The position numbers were made by a program, and so were the translations under genes. Positions 54,493 through 64,000 of a stretch of 64,000 nt of DNA are shown here, piece by piece. The stretch is from the NCBI RefSeq assembly GCF_900103125.1, contig NZ_FNJV01000008.1:248001-312000 (forward strand), given 5' to 3'. Within the stretch, counting starts at the first letter, position 1; each line of letters starts with the position of its first letter. The stretch comes from Mucilaginibacter sp. OK268. GTDB lineage: Bacteria > Bacteroidota > Bacteroidia > Sphingobacteriales > Sphingobacteriaceae. Under the pieces are notes generated by a model, which searched no databases, had not been told where the DNA came from, and worked only from the letters and a program-made list of their open reading frames with translations.

Positions 54493-55515
54493 TTATTTAA
54501 GTTCGATGGTGTTATTTTTTATTTCGTAATCAATACTTAACGACTTATTAAGAGCCTCCAGAACGTCGGGCAGGTTAAAGCCCGTAAAATCGGCGTTAAG
54601 CATATAGTGGTTCAATTTTTCGTTGGCTACAACAATGTGTGTTTTATACCTCGCGTTTAGTACAGGTACAATATCTTTCATCAGTTTATTATCAAATAAC
54701 AAATCCTCGTGGTTCCATATTTTAAGCGCACTTTCATCAGATTTGGTAACTGGCTTTAGCGTATGATCATATGCAGAGTATATCGCTTTTTGATGAGGAT
54801 AAAGCATCACATCCCCATTTTCTATATTTAACCGGGTGTTGTTTATATTCTGTTTGGTTTTAATACTCACGGATACTTTACCGGTAACTACAGCCACATC
54901 AGCTTCGCTGCTTTGCTCATTGTCACGCACGCGGAAACTTGTCCCCCAAACTTTGGTGATAATAGAATGACTACTGATTATAAAAGGACGTTCTGGATTC
55001 TTAGTGACCTCAAAAAAGCATTCGCCCGACATAAAAACCATACGTGACGATGCTGCAAATTCCTTTGGATATTTTAATTGTGCGTTGGGGTTTAACCAAA
55101 CCGTACTACCATCGGGAAGTTTTGATTTATAAATACGGTGGGAGTTATTAGTGATAGCAACCATTTCCTGCTGGTTACTGGCCAGCATATCTTGGTTACC
55201 CGTATTTGTTTGACGGTATAAACCTATCATTATAGCTATCAATAACATGGCAGCCACTGCACCTACCCATAACCAGGTATTACTTCTCTTATTTATTACA
55301 AGCGCATCCTGATCATTTACAGCATCTATATTGTTCAGTATACTGTTATATATCTTTTCTTCCAACTCTTTTTGCTGAGCGGCATTCAGGGCCGAAGTAT
55401 AATTAGCATCATGTTCAAATGACAGGTACCATTGTTTTACCTGGGCAGCCTCATCATCCGTGCATTCGCCATTAATATACCGTTCCAGTAATTCAATAGA
55501 TAGATGTTCTTTCAT
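54493..55515 (-). CDS. FecR-family anti-sigma factor 2
   Basis: 340 aa. Membrane helix at about 79-98 (TWLWVGAVAAMLLIAIMIGL); FecR domain with KLPDGSTVWLNPNAQLKYP, GECFFEVTKN and HSIITKVWGTSFRV. The C-terminal part (VPVLNARYKTHIVVANEKLN) is the STN-contacting end. Between the sigma gene and SusC, as expected for this signalling type. Confidence 0.94.
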   Translation of the reverse strand: MKEHLSIELLERYINGECTDDEAAQVKQWYLSFEHDANYTSALNAAQQKELEEKIYNSILNNIDAVNDQDALVINKRSNTWLWVGAVAAMLLIAIMIGLYRQTNTGNQDMLASNQQEMVAITNNSHRIYKSKLPDGSTVWLNPNAQLKYPKEFAASSRMVFMSGECFFEVTKNPERPFIISSHSIITKVWGTSFRVRDNEQSSEADVAVVTGKVSVSIKTKQNINNTRLNIENGDVMLYPHQKAIYSAYDHTLKPVTKSDESALKIWNHEDLLFDNKLMKDIVPVLNARYKTHIVVANEKLNHYMLNADFTGFNLPDVLEALNKSLSIDYEIKNNTIELK

Positions 55516-55600
55516 GAAAAGAAAAAAATTCGGTTTATACTATGATTGACGTTTGAGAAAGACACATCCCTTAGTCGGTTTGAAACTTTTTTTAAAAAAA

Positions 55601-56185
55601 TTATTTTAGCAGCAAAAACAGCATAAGAGTAAGGTAGTGGGTAAGGGTAAGCCTTATTTGTTTTATAGCTTTGGTAAGATGCTGTTCTACCGTTTTCTCG
55701 GATATGCCCAGGTATCTGGCTATTTCTTTATTGCTTTTATGTTCTTTACGGCTCAGCTCAAATACGGAGCGGCATTTATCTGGCAGATGGCTTATTTCTT
55801 CATCAATGGTATAAACCAGATCTTTTAACATGATGGAATCTACGGTTGAGTTATCAACCTCGGTATGTACAACTTTAAAAGCTTCTTTATACCTTGAACG
55901 CACCAATTCCTTGCGATAAATATCAATAACCTGGTTAGCTATGGCCGAATACAGATATGCACCTATAGTAGTATTGATTTGAAGTACTTGCCTTTTTGTC
56001 CAAAGGTTAGTAAAAAGTTCCTGTACAACCTCCTCTGCCAGCTCTCTGTTCTTTAGCCTCTTATATGCCTCGTCAAATAGTTTTTTCCAGTACCGGGAGT
56101 ATATCTCATGGAATGCACCAAGCCTGTCTTGCTTCAACAATCGTATCAGTTCCTCTTCGGACAGCTCTTCTGTGAAATCAATCAT
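55601..56185 (-). CDS. ECF-type RNA polymerase sigma factor 2
   Basis: 194 aa. Region 2 (AFHEIYSRYWKKLFDEAYKR, EEVVQELFTNLWTKRQVL) and region 4 (CRSVFELSRKEHKSNKEIAR, then EKTVEQHLTKA). Heads the second sigma/FecR/SusC/SusD unit. Its C-terminal tail is hydrophobic (LTHYLTLMLFLLLK), which is slightly unusual. Confidence 0.94.
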   Translation of the reverse strand: MIDFTEELSEEELIRLLKQDRLGAFHEIYSRYWKKLFDEAYKRLKNRELAEEVVQELFTNLWTKRQVLQINTTIGAYLYSAIANQVIDIYRKELVRSRYKEAFKVVHTEVDNSTVDSIMLKDLVYTIDEEISHLPDKCRSVFELSRKEHKSNKEIARYLGISEKTVEQHLTKAIKQIRLTLTHYLTLMLFLLLK

Positions 56186-56412
56186 AACCTAGGTAACAGC
56201 AGGTTAATAAGACGTAATTAAAATATTAACCAATCGACAAAACTGAAAAAAAATCAACAACCTATCAAGTCTGGATTGTAATAGTTTCGTTGATTTTTTA
56301 TTTTTCCCCGTAACATTTTAGCTATTAAAAGTTTACAAAGTGTTATTAAAACACTTTGCTGTATAAAAACGGACTTACAACTACATTATTATTTACCTGG
56401 TTAAGAATAATC

Positions 56413-56447
56413 AAAAGCAACAAAATTGCATTTATTAATTATATTTG
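56413..56447 (+). promoter_or_regulatory. Palindromic operator and -7 box of the COG0523 gene
   Basis: AAAAGCAA-CAAAA-TTGCATTT (56413-56433) is a near-perfect inverted repeat that matches one upstream of the gene at 61449. The -7 box TATATTTG (56440) begins 7 bp later, so a repressor bound here would block initiation. A Fur/Zur-type regulator is plausible. Confidence 0.65.
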
Positions 56448-56470
56448 CTTCAATTTAAACAGACTGAAGA

Positions 56471-57448
56471 ATGAGCGTGACAGCAGCAAAGCCCGTTACC
56501 ATAATCACCGGCTTTCTCGGCGCCGGTAAAACCACTTTCCTGAACGGGTTGATAGCCTACAAAAACACTGAGAAACTAGCCGTGATTGAAAATGAGTTTG
56601 GCCAGGAAGGGATAGATGGGCAATTGGTTATTTGTGCCGATGATAAGCTGTTTGAACTCAGCAATGGCTGCTTGTGCTGCACTTTGAATGAAGACTTTTA
56701 CTCGCTGCTGGAAGTTTTATGGGAAGGTCGCGAAGAATTTGATGAACTGGTGATAGAAACCACTGGCATAGCTAACCCAGCATCGGTAGCAGCGCCCTTT
56801 CTCACTAATGCTAATGTGCCTTATTATTACAAACTCAAACGGGTAATATGCCTGGTAGATGCCCGTAACATTGAACAACAACTACGCGAAACCGACGAAG
56901 CACGCAATCAGATCAGCTTTAGTGATATTTTACTCATCACTAAAACAGACATGGTGACCGCTGAACAACTGCCCCATATTGAAAATATTTTGAGAGGTAT
57001 TAATCCACTGGCTATTGTATTATCTGGTCATCGTGAATGTTATCCTTTTGACGAAATTTATCAGGCAACACGCGAGGCTGTAATTGAAGTTAAATTGCCT
57101 AAAGTAGGCAACCGGACCTTTGCACTGCAGCGCCACCAACATGAGGATCTGGTTTCATTAAGTTTTAATTTCAATGAACCATTTGACCTGCAATTGCTAT
57201 CACACCGCTTAACCGTTTTCCTGAATTTTCAGGCTAAAGATGTTTACCGGGTAAAAGGCATTTTTAATATTCACGATCAACTACAAAAAATCATCATACA
57301 ATCAGTCATGAACGACCTGGCTGTTGCCGCCGGCGATACCTGGGCAAATGAAGTTGAAAGAAACAGCCGGATTGTATTTATCGGTAAAAACCTGGAGCCT
57401 GCCGGCTTTGAAAAAATGTTACGACAATGCTTATACCGACACATTTAA
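56471..57448 (+). CDS. COG0523 (CobW/ZigA-like) G3E GTPase, metal chaperone
   Basis: 325 aa. Walker A GFLGAGKTTFLN near residue 14, the metal-binding CxCC motif in NGCLCCTLNED near 71, base-specificity motif TKTD, and the C-terminal CobW_C domain (FQAKDVYRVKGIFNIHD). Such GTPases load zinc or cobalt into target proteins, and many are induced in zinc shortage; the palindromic operator at the promoter fits that. Overlaps lgt by 22 nt. Confidence 0.93.
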   Translation: MSVTAAKPVTIITGFLGAGKTTFLNGLIAYKNTEKLAVIENEFGQEGIDGQLVICADDKLFELSNGCLCCTLNEDFYSLLEVLWEGREEFDELVIETTGIANPASVAAPFLTNANVPYYYKLKRVICLVDARNIEQQLRETDEARNQISFSDILLITKTDMVTAEQLPHIENILRGINPLAIVLSGHRECYPFDEIYQATREAVIEVKLPKVGNRTFALQRHQHEDLVSLSFNFNEPFDLQLLSHRLTVFLNFQAKDVYRVKGIFNIHDQLQKIIIQSVMNDLAVAAGDTWANEVERNSRIVFIGKNLEPAGFEKMLRQCLYRHI

Positions 57449-58290
57449 ATATACCCGTGTACATTACCTGGAACCCCAATCCCAACATTTTTGACCTTGG
57501 CTTTTATGCCCTGCACTGGTATTCCGTTTTGTTTTTAGGCGGCTTTGTACTGGGCTACCTGATCATTAAACAGCGTTTTAAAACTGCTTGTATTAACCCC
57601 TACCTGCTTGAACGCCTTACTCTTTATACAGTAGCCGGCAGCTTGATTGGCGCCCGGCTGGGCCATTGCCTGTTTTACGACTGGGAATATTATCATTCGC
57701 ATATCATAGAAATAATTTTACCTTTTCAGTTTACACCCCATTTTAAGGTCACCGGTTATCAGGGACTGGCCAGTCACGGTGGTGGCATTGGTATATTTAT
57801 AGCACTTTGGCTTTACCACCGCAAGTACCATAAGGATATAAACCTGCTGTGGGTAATGGATCAACTGGCTTTAGTAGTTCCGCTGGCAGGATGTTGTATC
57901 AGGCTGGGCAATCTCATGAACTCCGAAATTATCGGCCGTCCAACGCAAATGAGTTGGGCATTTATTTTTGTCAGGGATGATAGTGTTCCCCGACATCCCG
58001 CGCAACTTTATGAAGCTATGGCATATCTTGGTATCTTTATCATTTTGAACTTAGTAACCAGATACAGGCCATCAAAAAATGGTTTTCTGTTGGGTTTATT
58101 TCTGACTTTGGTATTTACGGCCAGATTCCTATTAGAAGGTATAAAGGAAGATCAAGTGGCCTTTGAAGCCCATATGTCATTAAATATGGGACAATTATTA
58201 AGTATCCCTTTTATTGTGGCGGGCATTATTCTAATGATCCTTAAAAGCAGAAAAGGTACCGTAATACGTGATAAGGTGGAAACGATATAA
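57427..58290 (+). CDS. lgt: Prolipoprotein diacylglyceryl transferase
   Basis: 287 aa, several membrane helices. GSLIGARLGHCLFYDWEYY and SHGGGIGIFIALWLYHRKY, and the family signature CIRLGNLMNSEIIGRPT with the phosphatidylglycerol-binding Asn/Arg. DSVPRHPAQLYEAMAYL is also typical. Attaches diacylglycerol to the lipobox Cys of prelipoproteins in the inner membrane. Translation starts inside the end of the GTPase gene, an unusual partner for this housekeeping enzyme. Confidence 0.96.
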   Translation: MLIPTHLNIPVYITWNPNPNIFDLGFYALHWYSVLFLGGFVLGYLIIKQRFKTACINPYLLERLTLYTVAGSLIGARLGHCLFYDWEYYHSHIIEIILPFQFTPHFKVTGYQGLASHGGGIGIFIALWLYHRKYHKDINLLWVMDQLALVVPLAGCCIRLGNLMNSEIIGRPTQMSWAFIFVRDDSVPRHPAQLYEAMAYLGIFIILNLVTRYRPSKNGFLLGLFLTLVFTARFLLEGIKEDQVAFEAHMSLNMGQLLSIPFIVAGIILMILKSRKGTVIRDKVETI

Positions 58291-58292
58291 AC

Positions 58293-58332
58293 AAAACAGG
58301 TAGCTTGAATATTCATGCTACCCGTTTTGTTT
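58293..58332. terminator. Bidirectional terminator between convergent genes
   Basis: AAAACAGGTAGC pairs with GCTACCCGTTTT around TTGAATATTCAT. T runs on both strands suit it to ending lgt and the S46 peptidase. Confidence 0.75.
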
Positions 58333-58347
58333 TGAACAAGCGATTGC

Positions 58348-60515
58348 TTAATTTTTATGTATATCCAGCTCGCTGATCAGGTTATCGGCATGACCCAATT
58401 TATCCATACACCATAACACATAGCGAATATCTACACAAATAGTTCTTTTGTACTTTTTGTCGAAAGCGATATCTCCGCTCATGGCTTCCCAATTACCATC
58501 AAACGCCAAACCGATCAATTCACCATTGCCGTTTATAACCGGTGAGCCAGAGTTCCCGCCTGTAATATCATCGTTGGTGATAAAACATACAGGCACAGTC
58601 CCATCAACGGCATACTGACCGAAATCTTTTTTCTTGTATGCATCGATCAATGAGGACGGGAGATCAAATTCGCTATCGCCGGGTTTATACTTTTTCATCA
58701 CCCCATCCAAATTGGTGGTAATATTATACTGCTTACCATCTTTGGAGGCATAATCCTGCACGTTACCATAACTAATACGCATGGTTGAGTTAGCATCGGG
58801 ATACATCAATCTGCCCTGGTTTTTCTCAAGTAAAGCTTGCAGGTACAGCTTATCCAGCTTTTCTTTTTGCTCTTCAAAATTGCTAACCTTTGAACCAAAA
58901 GCATTACGGGCATAAGCCCTGGGGCTCACCTGTCTGGCGTATTGGTATGCTGGGTCGTTACCCAATGTTTCGATAGATGGGTTTTGCATGAAGGCCTTAA
59001 ATTTATCAGGGTTAATCACGATGCTCTTACTCCAAAGCTCATCAGCGAATTTTGTAAATGAATCTTCAACAGTAGCTCCCTTGTATTTCTTAACAATGTC
59101 TTCAATAAATTGCGGGTGCTGATCTTTCGGAACGCCGGCATAATAAGTAGCCATGATCTGCGCGAAGATTTTTTTATCGGCCGTTTCATTATAGTTACTT
59201 ACATAACCATCATTTACTTCCTTGAGGTCTTTTTTTAGATCTTCAACAGCCTTAGCATCATCCTTACGAGCCTGAAGCCCCCTTAAAATATTATAAGTAA
59301 CCAGCGTATTATATACAAACCCGGGGGCCAACAAACCCTCTTCTACAAATGTGCGATGAATGGCATAAGGTTCATAGGTAGCATACATTTTCTTATAGTT
59401 ATCCATTAAACCTGAGTAGGTCGGCTTATCAGCGGCCCATTGTGTGAACTCGGCCTCTTCTTTCAATTTTTGGTCATAAATATTCAGCTGCTTTAACTGT
59501 TCGGTTTGACCAATAAAGTATTTCCAATAATTGGCTATCTCGGCATATTTTGATGATAACTTAAGGCGGATATCCACACTCTTATTCATCTCCTCTTTCC
59601 AAGCCTTGAGGCGGATATCACGCAATTTTACAATTACCGGATTAGTTTCTTCAGTAGCTAATCTAACACCATTTGATGTCAGGAACCTGTCTGTATGGCC
59701 TGGGTATCCATATACCATGGCAAAATCTCCATTTTTAACGCCCTTGATAGATACCGGCAAAAACTTCTTAGGTACCAACGGCACGTTATCAGTTGAGTAA
59801 GCGGCCGGTTTACCATCTTTACCGCTGTAGATCCTGAAAATAGAAAAATCACCTGTATGCCTTGGCCATTCCCAGTTATCGGTATCACCTCCGAATTTAC
59901 CTATTGATGAGGTGGGGCACCAACCAGACGAACATCGCTATAGGTTTCATACAGGTACAAAAAATATTGGTTGCCGTCGAAAAAATCTTTGATAGCCCCC
60001 TCATAACCACTGTTCCTGGTGGCATCAACTATAAGCTGATTTTTAACCTCTTCCAGTTTTTCTCCACGGTTGGATTCTGTAGCACCTTGCAAAGCGGCAG
60101 TTACCTGCGGGGTTACATCTTCCATTCGCACCAAAAACTGTACAAATAATCCAGGTATAGGCTTCTCTTCGGCATAGCTTTTAGCATAAAAGCCATTGTC
60201 CAGAATATCATTCTGTGATGTTGAATTGGCTGATATAGCCTCGTAACCGCAGTGGTGATTAGTAAAAACCAGTCCTTTGTTGGATACTACTTCACCTGTA
60301 CAGAAACCCCCACCTAATGAAACGATGGCATCCTTTATACTGGCTTTATTAATGTTGTACAGATCTTCTGGGGTTAGTTTAAAACCCTGCTTCTTCATCT
60401 GATCATAATTTTTACCTATCAGCATAGGAATCCACATCCCCTCATCAGCTTTAGCTGCCTCCATAAAAACAATTGGAAGCAACAATGTCACAATCATTAA
60501 TTTAAGTTTACTCAT
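58348..60515 (-). pseudogene. S46-family dipeptidyl peptidase (DPP7-like), interrupted by a frameshift
   Basis: Two minus-strand frames, 60515-59901 and 59910-58348, together encode one protein of about 720 aa. The first has the signal peptide, DEGMW and FTNHHCGYEA with the catalytic His, and ends VRLVGAPPHQ. The second continues in the next frame with SSIGKFGGDTDNWEWPRHTG (catalytic Asp region) and GNSGSPVINGNG (catalytic Ser). One base is missing at about 59910/59911. AFDGNWE has Gly where DPP11 has Arg, so hydrophobic-P1 (DPP7) specificity is expected. Either a true pseudogene or a sequencing error. Confidence 0.9.
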
Positions 60516-60531
60516 ACTATTGGTTTAATAT

Positions 60532-61449
60532 TTAAATGTAGTTATTGTCTATCAAATCCTTATTAATAAATGCGCTTGCTGCTGTCCCCAATGCAACCGA
60601 CATGGATACCGCGCGCATAGGGGTAGTGCTATCGCCAGCGGCATAAACTCCGGGTATATTGGTGCGACCAAAACCATCTACATTAATATAACCCGCATCC
60701 GTAAGGTCGCATCCGAGCTTCCCGGGCAGGTCGCAGTGCTGTATAAAGGCCGGGCGATTATATAAAGCATTTATCAGATAAATCCTGTCATTTTCCAGTG
60801 ATATGCCTTTGATATAACCATTTTCATGTACTATTTCCCTCACCTTGCTTTCCTCAATATTAATATTGCGCGACTGCAATGTTTTCATCTGTTCTACACT
60901 TAATGTTGATGCTCCATTGGTAAACAGTGTAAGATCTTTTGTCCAGTTGTTGATAAGCTTAGCATACTCATAACCTCCGTCTCCATTTCCTAAAATACCG
61001 GTAGGTTGCTGCCGAACTTCATAGCCATGACAATAAGGACAATGTATTACAGAAATGCCCCAACATTCAGCAAAGCCAGGTATATCTGGCAAAATATCTT
61101 TTATGCCGGTAGCAAAAAGCACTTTCTTTGCAATATACTTTTTGCCGGATAGCGTTTGTATGCGAAAACCATCTTCTTTTGCTATAGCATTTGTAACGGT
61201 ATCTGCAATTAGCTTGACTGTGTTATACATCGAGAGTTGTTCAAGAGCTATTTGAGTAATAGCTGCCGGTGTTTCGCCATCACGGGTCAAGAAGTTATGC
61301 GAATGCGGGGTTTGCCGGTTACAAGGCTTACCAGAATCAATCACCAAAACCTTGCGCAACGCCCGCCCTAAAGAAGTGGCCGCAGACAGTCCCGCGTAAC
61401 TGCCACCAATAATTATCACTTCAAAATCTGTTTCGAAACTATTCATCAC
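60532..61449 (-). CDS. Thioredoxin-reductase-like FAD/NAD(P)-dependent oxidoreductase
   Basis: 305 aa. FAD site VIIIGGSYAGLSAA at the start, NAD(P) site GILGNGDGGYEY, and the C-terminal GVYAAGDST. The redox-active position reads HCPYCHGYEV: a CxxC, with both cysteines kept. These proteins reduce small thioredoxin-like partners or other disulfides. It has a strong palindrome upstream shared with the COG0523 gene, hinting at common metal- or stress-related control. Confidence 0.88.
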   Translation of the reverse strand: MMNSFETDFEVIIIGGSYAGLSAATSLGRALRKVLVIDSGKPCNRQTPHSHNFLTRDGETPAAITQIALEQLSMYNTVKLIADTVTNAIAKEDGFRIQTLSGKKYIAKKVLFATGIKDILPDIPGFAECWGISVIHCPYCHGYEVRQQPTGILGNGDGGYEYAKLINNWTKDLTLFTNGASTLSVEQMKTLQSRNINIEESKVREIVHENGYIKGISLENDRIYLINALYNRPAFIQHCDLPGKLGCDLTDAGYINVDGFGRTNIPGVYAAGDSTTPMRAVSMSVALGTAASAFINKDLIDNNYI

Positions 61450-61491
61450 TTCATTTTATTATTTCGGTTGAAAGTAATAAAGAATAAATAC

Positions 61492-61512
61492 AAATGCAAC
61501 TTTATTGCATTT
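61492..61512. promoter_or_regulatory. Palindromic operator upstream of the thioredoxin-reductase-like gene
   Basis: AAATGCAA and TTGCATTT arms around CTTTA: a perfect 8-bp inverted repeat, matching 56413-56433 at all but the spacer and one arm base. Confidence 0.7.
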
Positions 61513-61617
61513 GATGAATAATTATGATAAAACAATGAATCACAGGCGAATAATCTGCCAGATTTCTAACCTACATTTTTCTTACATATCAGGGAATGAG
61601 TACCAATGTTACCTGGC

Positions 61618-63024
61618 TTATTTTTCTTGAGTATCCTGAATATAGGCCTGCTTCCAGTAAGCTTCGATATTTTCTAATGAACGGCCCTTGGTTTCAGGAA
61701 TGAGCTTAAAAGTAAGCCACAACGCAGGTGAGCAGCAGAGTGCGAATAGCCAAAACGTCCATGAGGATCCCAGGCCTTCCAGCATAATGGGTGTTAGTTG
61801 CCCTACTAAAAAGTTACCTACCCACAATGATAGTGTAGCCAAAGCCATAGCCTTTCCCCTGATAGCATTAGGAAATATTTCACCTACAACCACCCAGCAA
61901 ACCGGCCCGAAAGAGAATGCGAAACAGGATATAAATGTTATTATAAAGATCAATATCCATGGCCCGGTAGTTATTCCGAGTGCGAACAAGGCCCCGATAA
62001 TGAGCAATGAAATAACCGCGCCCCCAATACCAACAAACAGTAAAGGTCTGCGCCCCCATATATCTATGGTAAAAATGGCTACAAAAGTAAATACCACGTT
62101 AACCAGTCCTATGGTTACCTGCCCGCCAAGCGCATTGTTAAGCGTGAAACCAGCCTGCTCCAAAATTCTGGGGCCATAATAAATAACCGCATTAATACCA
62201 CACACTTGTGACAGGAAGGGCAACAATAAGCCTATCCATAAAGCCTTACGATAAACCGGGGTGAATAGTTCTTTAATAGAACCTTCATTATTATCGCTAT
62301 CTAGTGTTTTAAAGGCATCTATTTCTTTCTGTGCAGCTTCCGCACCATCAATTTTAATCAGGATAGCTTTTGCTTTTTGCTCCTGGCTTTTTAACAATAA
62401 CCACCGTGGTGATTCAGGGACTAAAAACAGGCAGATCAAAAATATACCAGCGGGTAATGCCCCCAAACCCAGCATACCACGCCAAACCTCGGTCGAAAAT
62501 ATTTTGTTTATATCAGCATTATTAAATACACCTGATGTATGGCTTGCCAAATAAGCGTTTGAAAAATAAGCCAGCACAATACCAATGGTTAAGGCGAGTT
62601 GATATAATGATACCATCATTCCACGGAAGCGCGATGGTGAGAATTCAGAAATATATAGGGGCGATACCATAGAAGCTACGCCAATACCCAAACCGCCTAT
62701 TAACCTGAATATAATTAAAGTAGTAAATGAATTTGAGAACATGCAGCCCAAAGCCGATGCCAGAAAAAGCACTGCCGAAATGATCAGCACAATCTTACGG
62801 CCATATTTATCGCTCAATTTGCCAGAAAGGCTAACACCTATGATACAACCTAATAATGCACAACTTACAAACCAGCCTTCGCTAACAGCATTTAAATTAA
62901 AATCGTGTTTAACCAGGCTTACCGTCCCTGAAATTACAGCGGTGTCAAAACCAAATAAAAATCCGCCGAGAGCGGCCACAAGACATACGAGATACAAGTA
63001 AGTGCTATTTTGTTTTACTGTCAT
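61618..63024 (-). CDS. Sugar porter of the major facilitator superfamily (XylE-like)
   Basis: 468 aa, about 12 membrane helices. GGFLFGFDTAVISG in helix 1, LSDKYGRK in loop 2-3, PESPRWLL before the central loop, DIWGRRPLLF in loop 8-9 and PETKGRSLE at the end are the sugar-porter signatures. Proton-coupled or facilitated uptake of a hexose or pentose is likely. It lies 11 nt downstream of the phosphomannose isomerase gene, so mannose or a related sugar is a reasonable guess. Confidence 0.94.
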   Translation of the reverse strand: MTVKQNSTYLYLVCLVAALGGFLFGFDTAVISGTVSLVKHDFNLNAVSEGWFVSCALLGCIIGVSLSGKLSDKYGRKIVLIISAVLFLASALGCMFSNSFTTLIIFRLIGGLGIGVASMVSPLYISEFSPSRFRGMMVSLYQLALTIGIVLAYFSNAYLASHTSGVFNNADINKIFSTEVWRGMLGLGALPAGIFLICLFLVPESPRWLLLKSQEQKAKAILIKIDGAEAAQKEIDAFKTLDSDNNEGSIKELFTPVYRKALWIGLLLPFLSQVCGINAVIYYGPRILEQAGFTLNNALGGQVTIGLVNVVFTFVAIFTIDIWGRRPLLFVGIGGAVISLLIIGALFALGITTGPWILIFIITFISCFAFSFGPVCWVVVGEIFPNAIRGKAMALATLSLWVGNFLVGQLTPIMLEGLGSSWTFWLFALCCSPALWLTFKLIPETKGRSLENIEAYWKQAYIQDTQEK

Positions 63025-63035
63025 GTGGCTAATGC

Positions 63036-64000
63036 TTATTTTAAAAAGGCTTTGATCACTTTTGCCCGGCTTTTACCCAGGTTAGTTAATGTATAGGATT
63101 GTGCCGCTGCCGGTACCACAAAAGTTTCGGCGTAGGCAAAAGTTTGTTCGGTTCCATTGGCTGTTTTTATAGCAATGGCCGATCCTTCAACCAACATCAT
63201 TACGTGGCATTGGTTATGGATTTCAACAGTGATCTCTTTGTCAAATTCCATCCGGTGAACATCATAAAAATGCTCCTGGTGTGTGGGTACATGCACCAGT
63301 TGCCAGTCTTCTCCCTGCTGGATAACCTCTTGTTTAGAAATAAGCTCCGCCTGGACTTTTTCACCTTTACGATCAAAATTAAGGTTATTAAAGGCGTGAT
63401 CAATGTTAATGGGGCGGGGGTTACCATCAAGGTCAAGCCTTAGCCAATCGTACATCTTAAAGGTGAAAATATAAGGTGTGGCGCTGATCTCAAGCACCAG
63501 GTTATTGGCCCCTGCGCTATGCACGGTACCGTTTGGGATCAGGAACAGGTCGTGTTTTTTAGCCGCATGCGCCTGAACATAATTCGTGATTTCTACTTCC
63601 TTATTTTCACGCTGACTGGTTTCTAATACCGATCTGAACTTTTCGGGTTGAATGTTGTCTTGAAAACCAAGGTAAACCTCAGCCTCGTCCTTACAATCCA
63701 GTATATAATAGGTTTCGTCCTGGGTTATGGTCTCACCAAAATTATCCTGTATATATTTTAGTGAAGGATGGCACTGGATAGACAAGTTACCACCGTCATA
63801 AGTATCCAGAAAATCAAAACGAATGGGAAACTCGTCGCCAAATTTTTGTGCGTGAACACCCAGCACCTCTTGTTGGTTATTAAACATCAGGAAATCAAAA
63901 GATACCTCGAGCAAGTAACCGTCGCTTTCAAACACCAATCCATTTTCCGGCACAATCAGCTCAAAAGACCAGGCATAGTTAACCACATCCTTATTGATAT
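63036..64000 (-). CDS. Class I mannose-6-phosphate isomerase-like protein, 5' part outside window
   Basis: Open to the window edge, with no convincing start inside (the first in-frame GTG, at 63986, is internal). LSIQCHPSLKYIQDNFGETI carries the Gln and His zinc ligands, FLIPNGTVHSAG another His and the cupin-like second half follows (VHVPTHQEHFYDVHRMEF). Interconverts mannose-6-phosphate and fructose-6-phosphate. Upstream of the sugar porter, probably one operon. Confidence 0.88.
   Translation of the reverse strand, partial: INKDVVNYAWSFELIVPENGLVFESDGYLLEVSFDFLMFNNQQEVLGVHAQKFGDEFPIRFDFLDTYDGGNLSIQCHPSLKYIQDNFGETITQDETYYILDCKDEAEVYLGFQDNIQPEKFRSVLETSQRENKEVEITNYVQAHAAKKHDLFLIPNGTVHSAGANNLVLEISATPYIFTFKMYDWLRLDLDGNPRPINIDHAFNNLNFDRKGEKVQAELISKQEVIQQGEDWQLVHVPTHQEHFYDVHRMEFDKEITVEIHNQCHVMMLVEGSAIAIKTANGTEQTFAYAETFVVPAAAQSYTLTNLGKSRAKVIKAFLK

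Noticed and set aside
1..64000. tRNA and rRNA genes, complete insertion sequences
   Set aside because: None recognised by inspection on either strand.

Overview
The window is chromosomal DNA of a Bacteroidota bacterium, most likely Sphingobacteriaceae (Mucilaginibacter or Pedobacter type). Grounds: SusC/SusD pairs preceded by ECF sigma and FecR anti-sigma genes, TAnnTTTG-type -7 promoter boxes, few Shine-Dalgarno sites, LytTR two-component genes and an S46 dipeptidyl peptidase.

Left third (1-25 kb): a large and unusual RiPP (ribosomally made, modified peptide) locus. A minus-strand satellite operon (1-3077) has two small precursors, an FxsB-like radical SAM/SPASM maturase and a C39 peptidase-ABC exporter cut by the window edge. 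On the plus strand, six paralogous precursors (3822-7767) each form their own cassette of promoter, ORF and terminator; a seventh cassette promoter drives a different small ORF (8041) at the head of a modification operon. That operon encodes two radical SAM/SPASM enzymes, a 2OG-Fe(II) oxygenase-like protein, an MDR dehydrogenase, a 146-aa unknown protein and a full-length LanB dehydratase. It is followed by a divergent pair: an arginase-fold UPF0489 protein, and an alpha/beta hydrolase with a second LanB. A LytTR response regulator/LytS-like kinase pair, a Thr/Ser-rich 60-aa peptide ORF and a second LytTR regulator complete the locus. Seven of the eight precursor-type promoters carry two ATTNGTC-like boxes exactly 21 bp apart; on the plus strand the -7 box always starts 38 bp after the downstream box. 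This fits control by the adjacent LytTR regulators. All six precursors share an LNLD box (like the LanB-recognised FNLD box), a double-Gly processing site and an invariant F-[S/T]-R near the C-terminus. I infer products carrying dehydro residues, an aromatic-to-Arg cyclophane and/or ornithine in place of Arg.

Middle (25-37 kb): acetyltransferase, outer-membrane receptor, GH28-like pectin enzyme, azoreductase with a perfect 38-bp palindromic operator, an LpoB/COG3014 envelope lipoprotein group, and many palindromic intergenic repeats.

Right (37-64 kb): two ECF sigma/FecR/SusC/SusD nutrient-uptake systems, a copper operon with a multicopper oxidase, a heptaheme cytochrome c lipoprotein, a COG0523 metal GTPase overlapping lgt, a frameshifted S46 peptidase, a thioredoxin-reductase-like enzyme sharing a palindromic operator with the GTPase, a sugar transporter and a phosphomannose isomerase cut by the right edge.
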